NCBI RefSeq assembly: GCF_040548815.1
Contig: NZ_JBEPSM010000004.1
Span: forward strand, 248,001-312,000
Source of the DNA: Kaistia defluvii
Lineage (GTDB): Bacteria; Pseudomonadota; Alphaproteobacteria; Rhizobiales; Kaistiaceae
Reading direction: 5' to 3'
DNA: 64,000 bases
The notes beneath the pieces were generated by a model. The model made no database searches. It saw only the letters and a list, made by a program, of their open reading frames with translations, and had not been told where the DNA came from. Shown here piece after piece: positions 1 through 10,363 of this stretch (the stretch's first letter is position 1; every line of letters starts with the position of its first letter). Both the position numbers and the translations under genes were made by a program.

Positions 1-1
1 G

Positions 2-496
2 ATCGGCGGCACGCACGGGCCGCAGCGGCTGGTGCTGTTCCTGGAACTGATGACCGTGCTGGCGCAGACGCCGCGCGAGCGAAAGGTCCTCTCGCGCGCC
101 GCGCCCAGCTTCGTCGCCCAGACGCGCTCGTCGGAAAAGCTCGAGATCGCGATCAGCCACATCCTGAAGAATTTCGCCAGCGAGATCCGCCTGTCCAAGG
201 TCGCCGCGCTGTGCGGCATGGAATCGAGCGCCTTCTCGCGCTTCTTCAAGAAGCAGACCGGCCACACCTTCGCCCGCTACGTGAACTGCTCACGCGTCCA
301 CGCCGCCTGCAATCTGCTGAGCCAGACCGAGAAGCCGATCACCGACATCTGCTTCGAGGTCGGCTTCAACAATGTCGCCAATTTCAATCGCCAGTTCGTC
401 AAGATCTGCGGTCAGTCGCCCTCGACCTACCGGCGCGATTCCCGCCGTATCGGCACGATCACGCGCTTCGATCACCGGGTCGGCGCAACCGTTTGA
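2..496 (+). CDS. AraC family transcriptional regulator, C-terminal part (5' end outside window)
   Basis: The frame is open from base 2, so the gene begins before the window and only its C-terminal 164 residues are visible. They hold an AraC/XylS double helix-turn-helix domain: first helix pair around LSKVAALCGMESSAFSRFF, second around ITDICFEVGFNNVANFNRQF, followed by the family ending GQSPSTYRR. A GTG at base 32 could serve as a start but would remove the ligand-binding half, so it is not used. The gene lies just upstream of, and on the same strand as, the sugar ABC genes at 814-4310 and is a plausible activator of them; that link is inferred from position only. Confidence 0.85.
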   Translation: MGGTHGPQRLVLFLELMTVLAQTPRERKVLSRAAPSFVAQTRSSEKLEIAISHILKNFASEIRLSKVAALCGMESSAFSRFFKKQTGHTFARYVNCSRVHAACNLLSQTEKPITDICFEVGFNNVANFNRQFVKICGQSPSTYRRDSRRIGTITRFDHRVGATV

Positions 497-813
497 GGGG
501 GTTCGGGGGGCGGCGCGGCGCCGCCCGGCCCTCCGACAAAAATGTACAGATGCGACTGCAAACGCGCGTGGTGAGCCTGTTCGCCCTCTTCTAGAGTTTG
601 CCCTGAAGCACGCGGCGGATTGGCAAGACCAGCCGTCGGCAAGTCCGAGGCTCGGAGGAGAGCCCCGCCAGCTTCGGAAGGCTAAGCATGCGGCGCGCGC
701 CATCGAGGAGATGGGGCGTTTGAGGTCCGGCTCGTGCGAATGGGCGCGAATGTTCACGCCTGCTTCAAGGGAAGCGGCCGGATCGCCGTCGACAATCCGA
801 GGGAGGACGAGGA
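497..813. other. Intergenic region, 317 bp, upstream of sugar-binding protein gene
   Basis: No gene is supported here; open frames crossing it have no recognisable protein content. It holds a short GC-rich hairpin after the AraC stop and, at its end, a strong ribosome binding site (GGGAGG at 801-806) 7 bases before the ATG at 814. A promoter for the ABC genes must lie here or upstream, but no clear -35/-10 pair was found. Confidence 0.5.
508..526 (+). terminator. Weak GC-rich hairpin after the AraC gene
   Basis: An 8-bp perfect stem (GGGCGGCG / CGCCGCCC) with a 3-base loop starts 11 bases after the AraC stop codon. No T tract follows, so it may be only a partial terminator. Confidence 0.3.
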
Positions 814-2247
<1,434 letters not shown>

Positions 2248-2262
2248 GCCTCCCGACGACGG

Positions 2263-2298
2263 CGGGCGGGGTTCCCAAGGGGATCCCGCCCGTTTTTT
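2263..2298 (+). terminator. Intra-operon terminator/attenuator after binding protein gene
   Basis: A stem of about 12 bp (CGGGCGGG pairing with CCCGCCCG, extended by G-T and T-A pairs) is followed by six T residues at 2293-2298. Since the permease genes continue on the same strand 86 bases later, it probably ends only part of the transcripts. Confidence 0.8.
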
Positions 2299-2383
2299 CC
2301 GGCCCGCGATCCCCTCGCTCCGCCGGAGGCGAAGCGCCCGGGTCGACGCCGGGCGCCGTCCCGTGGCAACTGGAGACAGCTTC

Positions 2384-3261
2384 ATGCGCTCTCAATCCGT
2401 CGGCTGGCTGTTTCTCGCCCCGACCATCCTGATCCTGTTCGTCTTCGGTGTCTGGCCCTTCATCTATGTGATGGTGATCAGCTTCTTCGACTGGAACAGC
2501 TTCGCCGCCGACCCGACGATGCGCTTCAGCGGCGTGCAGAACTACCGCGCCCTCGTCTTCGACACGGGCTTCCTGATGGCGCTGTGGAACACGCTGAAAT
2601 TCGGCATCTTCGCCGTCACCAGCCAGGTCATCCTGGGCTATCTGCTGGCGCAGCTGTTCATGAAGAACTTCCCGCTCAAGGGACTGTTCCGCACGGTGCA
2701 CACCCTGCCGCTGATGATCGCCCCCGTCGCCGTCGGCGCCACCTGGCGGTTGATGACGGTGCCCGGCCTCGGCCCGATCCCCTATTATCTCGACAAGTGG
2801 TTCGGCTATGAATTCCTGATCAGCCGCTATGTCGGCCAGGCCTTCATGACCACCGTGGTCATGGACATCTGGCACTGGACGCCGCTGGTCACGCTGACGC
2901 TGCTGGCCGCGCTCTCGTCGATGCCGAAGGAACCGTTCGAGCAGGCGCAGATCGACGGCGCCAACCGCGTCCAGACCTTCTGGTACGTGACGCTGCCGAT
3001 GCTGAAGCCGGCGATCCTGTCGGCCGTCTTCATCCGCCTGATGGACGCCATGCGCACCGTCGACGAGGTCTGGATGCTGACCGGCGGCGGCCCCGGCTCG
3101 GCCACCCGCTATATCGGCCTCTATATCTGGCGCGTCGTCTTCCCGAAGACGGATTACGGCTATGGCTCGGCCATGTCGCTGATCACGCTCTACCTCACCA
3201 TCGTGATGTGCTGGCTGCTCTATGCCGGTCTCGTCGCCCGCCGCGATCTGAAGAGGCCAGA

Positions 3262-3265
<4 letters not shown>
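2384..3265 (+). CDS. Sugar ABC transporter permease, MalF type
   Basis: A 293-residue inner-membrane protein of the binding-protein-dependent transport family. Hydrophobic segments begin immediately ([22 protein letters not shown]). The EAA loop that contacts the ATPase is visible as the stretch [20 protein letters not shown], about 100 residues from the C-terminus. The ATG at 2384 is preferred over the in-frame GTG at 2363 because GGAGA (2372-2376) sits 7 bases before it. Its stop overlaps the start of the next permease by four bases (ATGA), so the two are translationally coupled. Confidence 0.9.
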
Positions 3266-4094
<829 letters not shown>

Positions 4095-4098
<4 letters not shown>

Positions 4099-4310
4099 AT
4101 GCGATGAGCCTCGATACCCCAGCCAAGGTCCCGGCCAAGCACGGCTTCCTGCCGATCACGACCAACCTGTTCGATCGCATCTTCATCGCGGTCGTGCTGT
4201 TTGTTGCCATCCACCTGTTCTGGATGCGCTTCGTCGAGCAGTCGCTGTCGCTGTATTTCGCGACGGCGATCTCGGTGGTGGTGGGCGCCATCGTCATCAA
4301 GCGCGGCTAG
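4095..4310 (+). CDS. Small two-helix membrane protein of the sugar ABC operon
   Basis: A 71-residue protein coupled to the MalG-type permease by an ATGA overlap. Two hydrophobic segments are seen, about residues 29-44 ([16 protein letters not shown]) and 52-68 ([17 protein letters not shown]), ending in KRG. The N-terminal 25 residues are polar. I do not recognise a named family. Small membrane proteins occur in some polyol and sugar ABC operons, so an accessory role in transporter assembly is possible, but this is inference. No ATP-binding subunit gene follows: the operon ends here at a strong terminator. Confidence 0.7.
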
Positions 4311-4330
4311 CGGCCGCTCTCTTCCCAATG

Positions 4331-4369
4331 AAAAGGGCCGCTCTCCTTGCCCGGAGAGCGGCCCTTTTT
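4331..4369. terminator. Bidirectional intrinsic terminator between convergent operons
   Basis: A perfect 16-bp stem (AAAAGGGCCGCTCTCC with GGAGAGCGGCCCTTTT) around the loop TTGCCC. A runs on one side and T runs on the other let it work on both strands. It separates the sugar ABC operon (plus) from the TRAP operon (minus). Confidence 0.9.
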
Positions 4370-4397
4370 CGTTCGTCCACGCCAGTCGAACGCGCGG

Positions 4398-5681
4398 CTA
4401 CTTCATGCCCATCACATGTGGCAGCCAGAGCACGGTCTGCGGCACGAAGGTGATGACCAGCAGCACCACGAGCACGATGCCGACGATCGGCAGGCTCGCC
4501 CAGACCACGTCGCGCATCGGCACCTTGGCGATCGACTGGGTGATCAGCAAATTGAGGCCGAGCGGCGGATGGATCAGGCCGACCATCAGGTTGAGCACGA
4601 TCACCAGGCCGAAATGGGTCGGGTCGATGCCGAAGCTGGTGGCGGCGGGCAGGAAGATCGGCACCAGGATGATCGTCGCCGGCGTCGAATCGAGGAACAT
4701 GCCCGCGACCAGGAAGATGACGTTGACGATCAGCAGGAATTCCCAGGCCGAGAGATCCGCGCCATGCAGCAGCGCCTGGATGTCGCGCGGGATGCCGTGC
4801 ACGACGACCAGATAGGCGATGAAGGACGAGACGGCGACGACCAGCATGATGTTGGCGGTCTGCAGCCCGGCCTCGGTCAGCATGCCGGGGAACAGGCGCC
4901 ATTTGAATTCGCGGTGGATCACCCAGCCAACGAAGATCGCGTAGAGCACCAGCACCGCGCCGAGTTCGGTGACGGTGAACAGCCCGCCCTTGGCGCCGAC
5001 GATCAGCAGCAGCGGCATCGACAGCGCCCAGGCGCTGCCCTTGAACTGCTTGCCGATCACACCCCAGGGGCGACGACCGCGCGCCGGCAGATTGTGCCGC
5101 TTGGCGTAAAAGATGACATAGGCGATCAGTGCCGAAGCGATCATCAGGCCGGGAATATAGGCGCCGACGAACAGCTTGGTGATCGAGACCTGGGCGATGA
5201 CGCCGTAGATGACGAGCGGAATGCTGGGCGGGATGATCGGGCCGATCACGGCCGCGCCAGCGGTGAGCGCCGCGGCGAAGCCCCCAGAATACCCTTCCTT
5301 GCGCATTTCCGGGATGATCAGCGCTCCGGAAGCAGAGGCATCCGCCACCGCCGAGCCGGAGATGCCGGCCAGGAAGACGTTGGTGCCGACATTGACCACG
5401 CCGGAAGAACCGCGAATGCGCCCGAGCGCCGAGGAGAACAGGTCGACGACGCGGGTGGTGATGCCGCCCGAGTTCATCACCGAGGCGGCGAGGATGAAGA
5501 ACGGCACCGCCAGCAGCGGGAAGGAGTCGATGCCGTTGACCATCTTCTGCGCCAGGATGAAGCCCGGCATGCCCCAGATGGCGACGATGATCAGGGCCGA
5601 GACGCCGAGCGCGATCGCGATCGGCACGGCGAGCAGGGCCAGCGCCAGGAAGGTGACGGAGAGGACGCCGAGCATGATCAT
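4398..5681 (-). CDS. dctM: TRAP transporter large permease subunit, DctM family
   Basis: A 427-residue, very hydrophobic protein of the DctM/DedA-like large TRAP permease family, the ion-coupled channel of a tripartite periplasmic transporter. Family hallmarks include PIAIALGVSALIIV, VPFFILAASVMNSGGIT, GGFAAALTAGAAVIGPIIPPSIPLVIYG and GLIHPPLGLNLLI. The start is ATG at 5681, in an ATGA overlap with the dctQ stop; longer in-frame readings run inside dctQ. It is the last gene of dctP-dctQ-dctM. Substrate unknown, typically a carboxylate or related acid. Confidence 0.92.
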   Translation of the reverse strand: MIMLGVLSVTFLALALLAVPIAIALGVSALIIVAIWGMPGFILAQKMVNGIDSFPLLAVPFFILAASVMNSGGITTRVVDLFSSALGRIRGSSGVVNVGTNVFLAGISGSAVADASASGALIIPEMRKEGYSGGFAAALTAGAAVIGPIIPPSIPLVIYGVIAQVSITKLFVGAYIPGLMIASALIAYVIFYAKRHNLPARGRRPWGVIGKQFKGSAWALSMPLLLIVGAKGGLFTVTELGAVLVLYAIFVGWVIHREFKWRLFPGMLTEAGLQTANIMLVVAVSSFIAYLVVVHGIPRDIQALLHGADLSAWEFLLIVNVIFLVAGMFLDSTPATIILVPIFLPAATSFGIDPTHFGLVIVLNLMVGLIHPPLGLNLLITQSIAKVPMRDVVWASLPIVGIVLVVLLVITFVPQTVLWLPHVMGMK

Positions 5682-6244
5682 GATGCGGAGCTTTCGGTCG
5701 CGGCGGCGCGCGTCTGGCTGGCCGTGGCATGGGCGGCGGCCTGGGCCGCCCGGAAGGTCGCCTCCCGCTCGGCCGAGATGCGCGGCGTGAGAATGCGCTC
5801 GAGGATGAAGAACAGGCCGAGACCGGCAAAGGCGACGATCGAGCCGTAAAACCAAGCGAAAGGCAGCCCGGTGGCGGGCGCGATCTTCTGGCCGACGACG
5901 ATCATCAGGTGCCGCGCATAGACGATCAGCATGACGAGGAAGACGGCGGTGGCGAGATCGATGACGATGCCGAGCCGCTTGAACAGGTCGGCGTTCAGCC
6001 GGTCATGCAGGAAATCGATGACGATCAGCTCGCGCCGGCTGATCAGCAGGGCCGAGCCGAGGAAGGTGAGCCAGATGAACAGAAGGCGTGAGATCTCCGC
6101 CATGCCGGGCGTCGCCGCGCCGATGAAATAGCGCGAGAAGACCTGGACGCAGACCAGAAGGACGATCGCGAGCAGCATCGCCCCGACCAGGAAAGTGAGC
6201 AGCCAGCGCAGCGTATCGCCGACCCGGACGAGGATGCTTGTCAT
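5678..6244 (-). CDS. dctQ: TRAP transporter small permease subunit, DctQ family
   Basis: A 188-residue membrane protein with four predicted helices, including LLTFLVGAMLLAIVLLVCVQVFSRYF and ISRLLFIWLTFLGSALLISRRELIVIDF, which match the DctQ pattern (the conserved RRELI-D motif after the second helix). The ATG at 6244 begins the conserved part; the upstream in-frame extension lacks family character. It forms the membrane complex with DctM. The C-terminal 35 residues are a polar, alanine-rich tail. Confidence 0.9.
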   Translation of the reverse strand: MTSILVRVGDTLRWLLTFLVGAMLLAIVLLVCVQVFSRYFIGAATPGMAEISRLLFIWLTFLGSALLISRRELIVIDFLHDRLNADLFKRLGIVIDLATAVFLVMLIVYARHLMIVVGQKIAPATGLPFAWFYGSIVAFAGLGLFFILERILTPRISAEREATFRAAQAAAHATASQTRAAATESSAS

Positions 6245-6313
6245 CGATACCCCCAAGGGAGACGGCCCGCCGCGCGGACGCGACGGGCCCAATCCTGCGT
6301 TGCGAGCCGTGTG

Positions 6314-7270
6314 TTACTGGACGGCGCGGATCTTGGCGATGATCGGCTGCAACGCCGGATCGTAGGATGCGGTCGCGGCCTTGGCCATAAAGGGCGCGAG
6401 GTCCGGCTTGTGCACGATCACGCCCTCGGCGACGAGCGAGGCCAAGACGTCGGCCTGCGACTTGTCGGTGTAGTCGCGATACCAGTCGGCGCTCGCGTCA
6501 GCGGCCTTGGTGAAGGCGGTGCGCAAGCGCTCGTCCTGCGCTTGGTACCATTCCTCGCCGCACATGAAGCCCATCGTCTCGGCCATGTGATTGGTCATGA
6601 CCAGATGCTTGGCGACTTCGTAGAAGCGCTTGTCCTTGATCGCGACCAGCGGCTGCTCGACGCCGTCGACGACGCCCTGCTGGATGGCGGTGTAGACTTC
6701 CTCGAACGGGACGGTGGCGGGATTGGCGCCGAGCGCACGGATCGATTCGATATAGGCGGGAATGCCGGGGGCGCGGATCTTGCGGCCCTGCAGATCATCG
6801 AGGCTGTCGGCGGGCTTGGTCACCAGGAACTGGCGGAAACCGTGGAAGGCCGGGCCGATGACGCGGAAGCCGGCGTCCTTGGCGATCGACTCGATGATCT
6901 CCTGGCCGACCGGGCCGCGCCAGATACGGAAGAAATGGTCCTCGTCGCGGTAGAGATAGGCGACGCCTTCGGCATTCGCCGCCGGATGGAACGAGCCGAG
7001 GTCGCCGACGCTCTCATACATGCATTCGAGCACGCCGCCCTTCACCTGCTCGACCATCTCGTCGACGGTGCCCAGATGCGAACCCGGGAACAGCTCGATC
7101 GAGACGTCGCTGCCGAGATCGGCCTCGATCTTCTCCTTGAAGACCTGCATGGCCTTCGTGTCCGGGCTGTCGTCGGAGCCTGCGCCGCCGATGCGGATGG
7201 TGACGCCGGCCTGGGCCGAGGCGGTGGTGATGGCGGCGACACAGACGGCCGCCAGAAGTGTCTTCAACAT
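6314..7270 (-). CDS. dctP: TRAP transporter solute-binding protein, DctP family
   Basis: A 318-residue periplasmic binding protein with a Sec signal peptide (MLKTLLAAVCVAAITTASAQA). DctP signatures include FPGSHLGTVDEMVEQVKGG, the ligand-carboxylate arginine region GRKIRAPGIPAYIESIRALGANP, and VPFEEVYTAIQQGVVDGVEQP. First gene of the TRAP operon, 69 bases before dctQ. GAGGGGAA lies before the ATG. A copy of the motif shared with the neighbouring aminotransferase and GntR genes lies about 110 bases upstream, suggesting common regulation. Confidence 0.92.
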   Translation of the reverse strand: MLKTLLAAVCVAAITTASAQAGVTIRIGGAGSDDSPDTKAMQVFKEKIEADLGSDVSIELFPGSHLGTVDEMVEQVKGGVLECMYESVGDLGSFHPAANAEGVAYLYRDEDHFFRIWRGPVGQEIIESIAKDAGFRVIGPAFHGFRQFLVTKPADSLDDLQGRKIRAPGIPAYIESIRALGANPATVPFEEVYTAIQQGVVDGVEQPLVAIKDKRFYEVAKHLVMTNHMAETMGFMCGEEWYQAQDERLRTAFTKAADASADWYRDYTDKSQADVLASLVAEGVIVHKPDLAPFMAKAATASYDPALQPIIAKIRAVQ

Positions 7271-7380
7271 GCTGCATTCCCCTCAGTGGTTCTTCTTGTC
7301 CCGGCAGGCCGCGTTCGCGTGCTTACCCGCCCTGCTCTTCGATCCAGCGTCGCCGGCCGTCGTCAATTCAAGAAAACGAT

Positions 7381-7395
7381 ACTCGATTATTGATA
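7381..7395. promoter_or_regulatory. Candidate operator, copy 1 of a shared AT-rich motif, upstream of dctP
   Basis: The 12-mer CGATTATTGATA (7384-7395) also occurs exactly at 8955-8966 and, with two changes, at 9083-9094. It stands about 114 bases before the dctP start in otherwise GC-rich DNA. Confidence 0.5.
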
Positions 7396-7511
7396 GTCCG
7401 CAAGTCTCTCTCCGCGCCAGCCGCCTGCCCAATATCCGGGCGGCCGACGCGCCGTGCCTTCATCCCCGGCCCCGAGCCAGCGCCCGAAACCAACCCGACG
7501 CGAGCGACCTC

Positions 7512-8831
7512 TCAGGCGATCGCGCCGATCGTATCGTCGAGCGCGTCGACCAGGATGTCGATTTCCGCCTCGCTGACGATGAAGGGCGGCGTGATCTGGA
7601 TATGGTCGCCGCCCTGTCCGAAATTGGCCCCCGGGACGCCGCCGCCAATGATGACGCCACGCTCCTTCATGCCGGAAACCAGCCGCGAGGTAAAATTCAT
7701 CTCGGCCGGGAACGGCGCGCGCGTCGCCCGGTCGGCGACGAACTCGACGCCGCCATAGAGGCCGCGGCCGCGCACCTCGCCGATGCAGGCATGGCGCTGT
7801 TGCAGGGCGTTCAGGCGGGCGTGCAGATGCTTGCCGATCTCGGCGGCGCGGGTGAACAGACCCTCCTTCGACATGATGTTGAACACCTGCTGGCCGATGA
7901 AGCAGGAAGTCGGGTGGCCGCTATAGGTGAAGCCGTGCACGAAACGCTTGCGGCTCTCGCGGAAGAAATTGGTGATCTTGTCGTTGATCAGCACGGCGCC
8001 GAGCGGCGCGTAGCCGCTGCCGATCGCCTTGCCGCAGGTGATCATGTCCGGCACGACGTCCCAATCCTGGATCGCGAAGGGCCGGCCGGTGCGGCCATAC
8101 CCGGCCAGCACTTCGTCGGCGACGAACAGGATACCGTAGCGGTCGCAGATCTCGCGGATGCGCTTGTAGTAATCCGGGCGCGGCACGAGGCCGGAGGCGG
8201 TGGTGCCGACGATCGTCTCGGCGAAGAAGGCGGAGACGGTCTCCGGACCCTCGAGGTTGATTGCGCGCTCCAGCTCGTCGGCGCAATCCAGCGTGCAGCC
8301 GCCCTTATCCTTGCAGTAGGCGCAGCGATATTCGTAGGGCGGCGCGATGTGGATGACCGGCAACATGTAGGGCGTATAGGGCGCGCGCCAGCTGGTCCGG
8401 CCCGACAGCGACAGCGTCGCGATGGTCACGCCGTGATAGCTCTGCCAGCGCGAGATGATCTTCTGGCGCTGCGTGTCGCCGCGCTCCAGATGATATTGCC
8501 GGGCAAGCTTCAGCGCGGTCTCGTTGGCCTCGGAACCGCCGGAGACGAAATAGACGGATTCGATCCCCTTCGGCGCGACGGAGAGGATCGATTTGCCGAA
8601 TTCCTCCTGCCAGGGCGTGGTGAACTGGGCCGAATAGGCAAAGGGAACCTTGTCGCCGGCCGCGGCCAGCGCCTGGTAGATCTCGGTGCGGCCATGGCCG
8701 ATGCCGACCACGCCGGCGCTGCCCATGCCGTCGAGATAGGCCTTGCCGTCGGCGTCATAGAGATAGACGCCCTCGCCCCGCACCGCGGTCGGCAGCTCGC
8801 TCGCATAGTCCCGGGAAAAGATCGACGACAC
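7512..8831 (-). CDS. Class III pyridoxal-phosphate aminotransferase
   Basis: A 439-residue class III (acetylornithine/GABA/omega-amino acid type) aminotransferase. Seen are the cofactor phosphate region VSGGSEANETALKLARQYH, the Asp that holds the pyridine nitrogen (VADEVLAGYGRTG) and the Schiff-base lysine in TCGKAIGSGYAPLGAVL. A cysteine-containing insert (YRCAYCKDKGGCTLDC), common in this subgroup, lies mid-protein. The start is GTG at 8831 with AGGAG 7 bases upstream; an ATG at 8951 would give an uncharacteristic extension and abut the operator. It would remove the amino group of a substrate perhaps brought in by the adjacent TRAP system; donor unknown. Confidence 0.88.
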   Translation of the reverse strand: MSSIFSRDYASELPTAVRGEGVYLYDADGKAYLDGMGSAGVVGIGHGRTEIYQALAAAGDKVPFAYSAQFTTPWQEEFGKSILSVAPKGIESVYFVSGGSEANETALKLARQYHLERGDTQRQKIISRWQSYHGVTIATLSLSGRTSWRAPYTPYMLPVIHIAPPYEYRCAYCKDKGGCTLDCADELERAINLEGPETVSAFFAETIVGTTASGLVPRPDYYKRIREICDRYGILFVADEVLAGYGRTGRPFAIQDWDVVPDMITCGKAIGSGYAPLGAVLINDKITNFFRESRKRFVHGFTYSGHPTSCFIGQQVFNIMSKEGLFTRAAEIGKHLHARLNALQQRHACIGEVRGRGLYGGVEFVADRATRAPFPAEMNFTSRLVSGMKERGVIIGGGVPGANFGQGGDHIQITPPFIVSEAEIDILVDALDDTIGAIA

Positions 8832-8951
8832 CTGGCTCTCCTGCTGGGGCGTGTGCCGCGTAAGGGGCGGCGTCTCATGCGGCTTGGTTGGCTCGCCCGC
8901 GGGGGCGTTCTGGACGGCGCGCAAGATCCTGCGAGTTTGGAGCCGTGTCAA

Positions 8952-8966
8952 TATCGATTATTGATA
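8952..8966. promoter_or_regulatory. Candidate operator, copy 2, upstream of aminotransferase gene
   Basis: TATCGATTATTGATA is an imperfect palindrome (6 of 7 symmetric pairs) about 121 bases before the GTG start at 8831, nearly the same distance as copy 1 before dctP. Confidence 0.55.
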
Positions 8967-9079
8967 AAATGGCATGTCGGAAGACAGGATGTTGCCGATT
9001 GCACGAATGGGCCAAATAGGAGGGCACATCGCGCTTAAGATGCGGGACGGGGGAACGCCCGGCCTAGTCGTGGTGGAAA

Positions 9080-9094
9080 TATCGTTTATTGTTA
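9080..9094. promoter_or_regulatory. Candidate operator, copy 3, upstream of the GntR gene
   Basis: TATCGTTTATTGTTA matches copy 2 at 13 of 15 positions. It lies between the divergent aminotransferase and GntR genes, consistent with autoregulation. Confidence 0.45.
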
Positions 9095-9276
9095 GTTTTC
9101 AATGCCGGACAGGCATGGAAATCCCCGGGGAACTGGCTGGAGCGCATGAGGGCAAGGCACGGATCGGGCGAGACGCGACGGGGCTCGATTCCTGCGGCGT
9201 GGCTCGTGACGGAACGGCCGATCGACGGATATCCCCTTTGCGACATCCCTTCCCAGTCCCGTACAGGAGCGATCCG

Positions 9277-9951
9277 ATGATGGGCCGCCAGACCAAGAAA
9301 ACCGTATCCGGCGATACGCATGCGAGCCTCGAAGCTGAGATCGGCGCGGCGCTGCGCACGGCCATCCTCGACGGCGAACTGGCCCCTGGCGCCCGCCTGA
9401 TCGAACTGGAACTTGCAACCCGCTTCAATGTCAGCCAGGGCACCATCCGCGCCGCGCTGAAATTCCTGCAGGCCGAGGGCCTGGTCGAATACCGCCCCCG
9501 CCGGGGCAATTTCGTCATCACGGTCGAGACTTCCGACATCTACGAGATCTCGCTGCTGCGCGAGGCGCTGGAATCGCTGGGCGCCCGTCTCGCCGCCAAG
9601 CGGATCGACGACAAGGGCCGCAAGGCGCTCGAAGCCCTGCTGCAGGCGATGCGCATAGCGGCGCAGACCGGCAACCGGGCGCGGCTGACCGAACTCGACT
9701 TCGATTTCCACCGCACGGTGATCGAGATCTCCGGCCATCGCCGGCTGATGGACGTCTACAGCCGGCTGGAGGGCCAGACGCGGATGTTCCTGCGGCTGAC
9801 CGACAAGTTCTACCAGAACCCGCTCGACATCATCGAACTGCACGAGCCGCTGGTGAACGCGATCTGCAATGGCGACGCGGAAGCCGCCTTCCAGCTGGCC
9901 AACCGGCATGCCGACGCGGATGCCGAGGATTTGATCGAAAGCATGCGCTGA
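9277..9951 (+). CDS. GntR family transcriptional regulator, FadR/FCD subfamily
   Basis: A 224-residue regulator. N-terminal winged helix-turn-helix (about residues 17-80: IGAALRTAILDGELAPGARLIE, then FNVSQGTIRAALKFLQAEGLVEYRPRRGNFV), then an all-helical FCD ligand-binding domain with the usual acidic/histidine residues (LDFDFHRTVIEISGH, ELHEPLVNAI). ATG at 9277 follows AGGAG (9265-9269). It is divergent from the aminotransferase and TRAP genes. The three motif copies at 7381, 8952 and 9080 are its likely binding sites, so it probably controls these genes and itself. Effector unknown. Confidence 0.9.
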   Translation: MMGRQTKKTVSGDTHASLEAEIGAALRTAILDGELAPGARLIELELATRFNVSQGTIRAALKFLQAEGLVEYRPRRGNFVITVETSDIYEISLLREALESLGARLAAKRIDDKGRKALEALLQAMRIAAQTGNRARLTELDFDFHRTVIEISGHRRLMDVYSRLEGQTRMFLRLTDKFYQNPLDIIELHEPLVNAICNGDAEAAFQLANRHADADAEDLIESMR

Positions 9952-9969
9952 CTACTGCAGCGGGGACGT

Positions 9970-10239
9970 GTGGCGCTGGTCGGCATCACGACCTCGGCCG
10001 ACGCCAATCTCGGCAACGGCTACACGCTGCTGGCGATCGCCGTGGTCGTCATCGGCGGCACCTCGGTGGCCGGCGGCAAGGCGAACGTGCCGGGGATCTG
10101 GGGCGCCTCGCTGTTCCTGGTGCTGCTGCGCACCATGCTCAACACCTTCGGCGTCAGCGCCGGCGTGCGCCTGCTCCTGACCGGGCTGATCATCGTCGGC
10201 GTGATCACCGCCGCCGGCGGCCAGAAGGCGCTGCGCTAG
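9970..10239 (+). pseudogene. Remnant of an RbsC-type sugar ABC permease (C-terminal part only)
   Basis: About 89 codons encode a good C-terminal end of a BPD_transp_2 permease: SADANLGNGYTLLAIAVVVIGGTSVAGGKANVPGIWGASL, then a membrane helix and LLLTGLIIVGVITAAGGQ. A full protein would be about 320 residues, so about 230 N-terminal residues are missing. The fragment begins directly after the GntR stop, in the same frame, with no ribosome binding site, and no ATPase or binding protein of this type is adjacent. It is best read as what is left after a deletion. Confidence 0.75.
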
Positions 10240-10253
10240 ACCCGGACGCAAAG

Positions 10254-10277
10254 GCCGATCCGCCACTGCGGATCGGC
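10254..10277. terminator. Hairpin between permease remnant and next ABC operon
   Basis: A perfect 10-bp stem (GCCGATCCGC / GCGGATCGGC) with loop CACT, 14 bases after the remnant stop. No T tract follows, so its terminator strength is uncertain. Confidence 0.45.
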
Positions 10278-10363
10278 TGGGATGTTGACTTCTCCGCCGG
10301 GGGCTGGTTTCACCGTTTGACCGAACAAACAAATTCCAAGAAGCCACTAAGGGGGGCCCTCTG

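Noticed and set aside
4347..5849. 500-codon plus-strand frame opposite the dctM gene
   Set aside because: The minus strand encodes a clear DctM; this frame is rich in Asp, His, Gln and Arg only because it is antisense to it.
8832..8951. Upstream ATG of the aminotransferase giving 40 extra residues
   Set aside because: The extension (Arg, Pro and Thr rich) is not family-like, whereas GTG 8831 has a perfect AGGAG; the ATG also abuts the operator.
7020..9038. Long plus-strand frame of 672 codons over dctP and the aminotransferase gene
   Set aside because: Antisense shadow with composition typical of reverse-frame GC-rich DNA and no ribosome site or motif.
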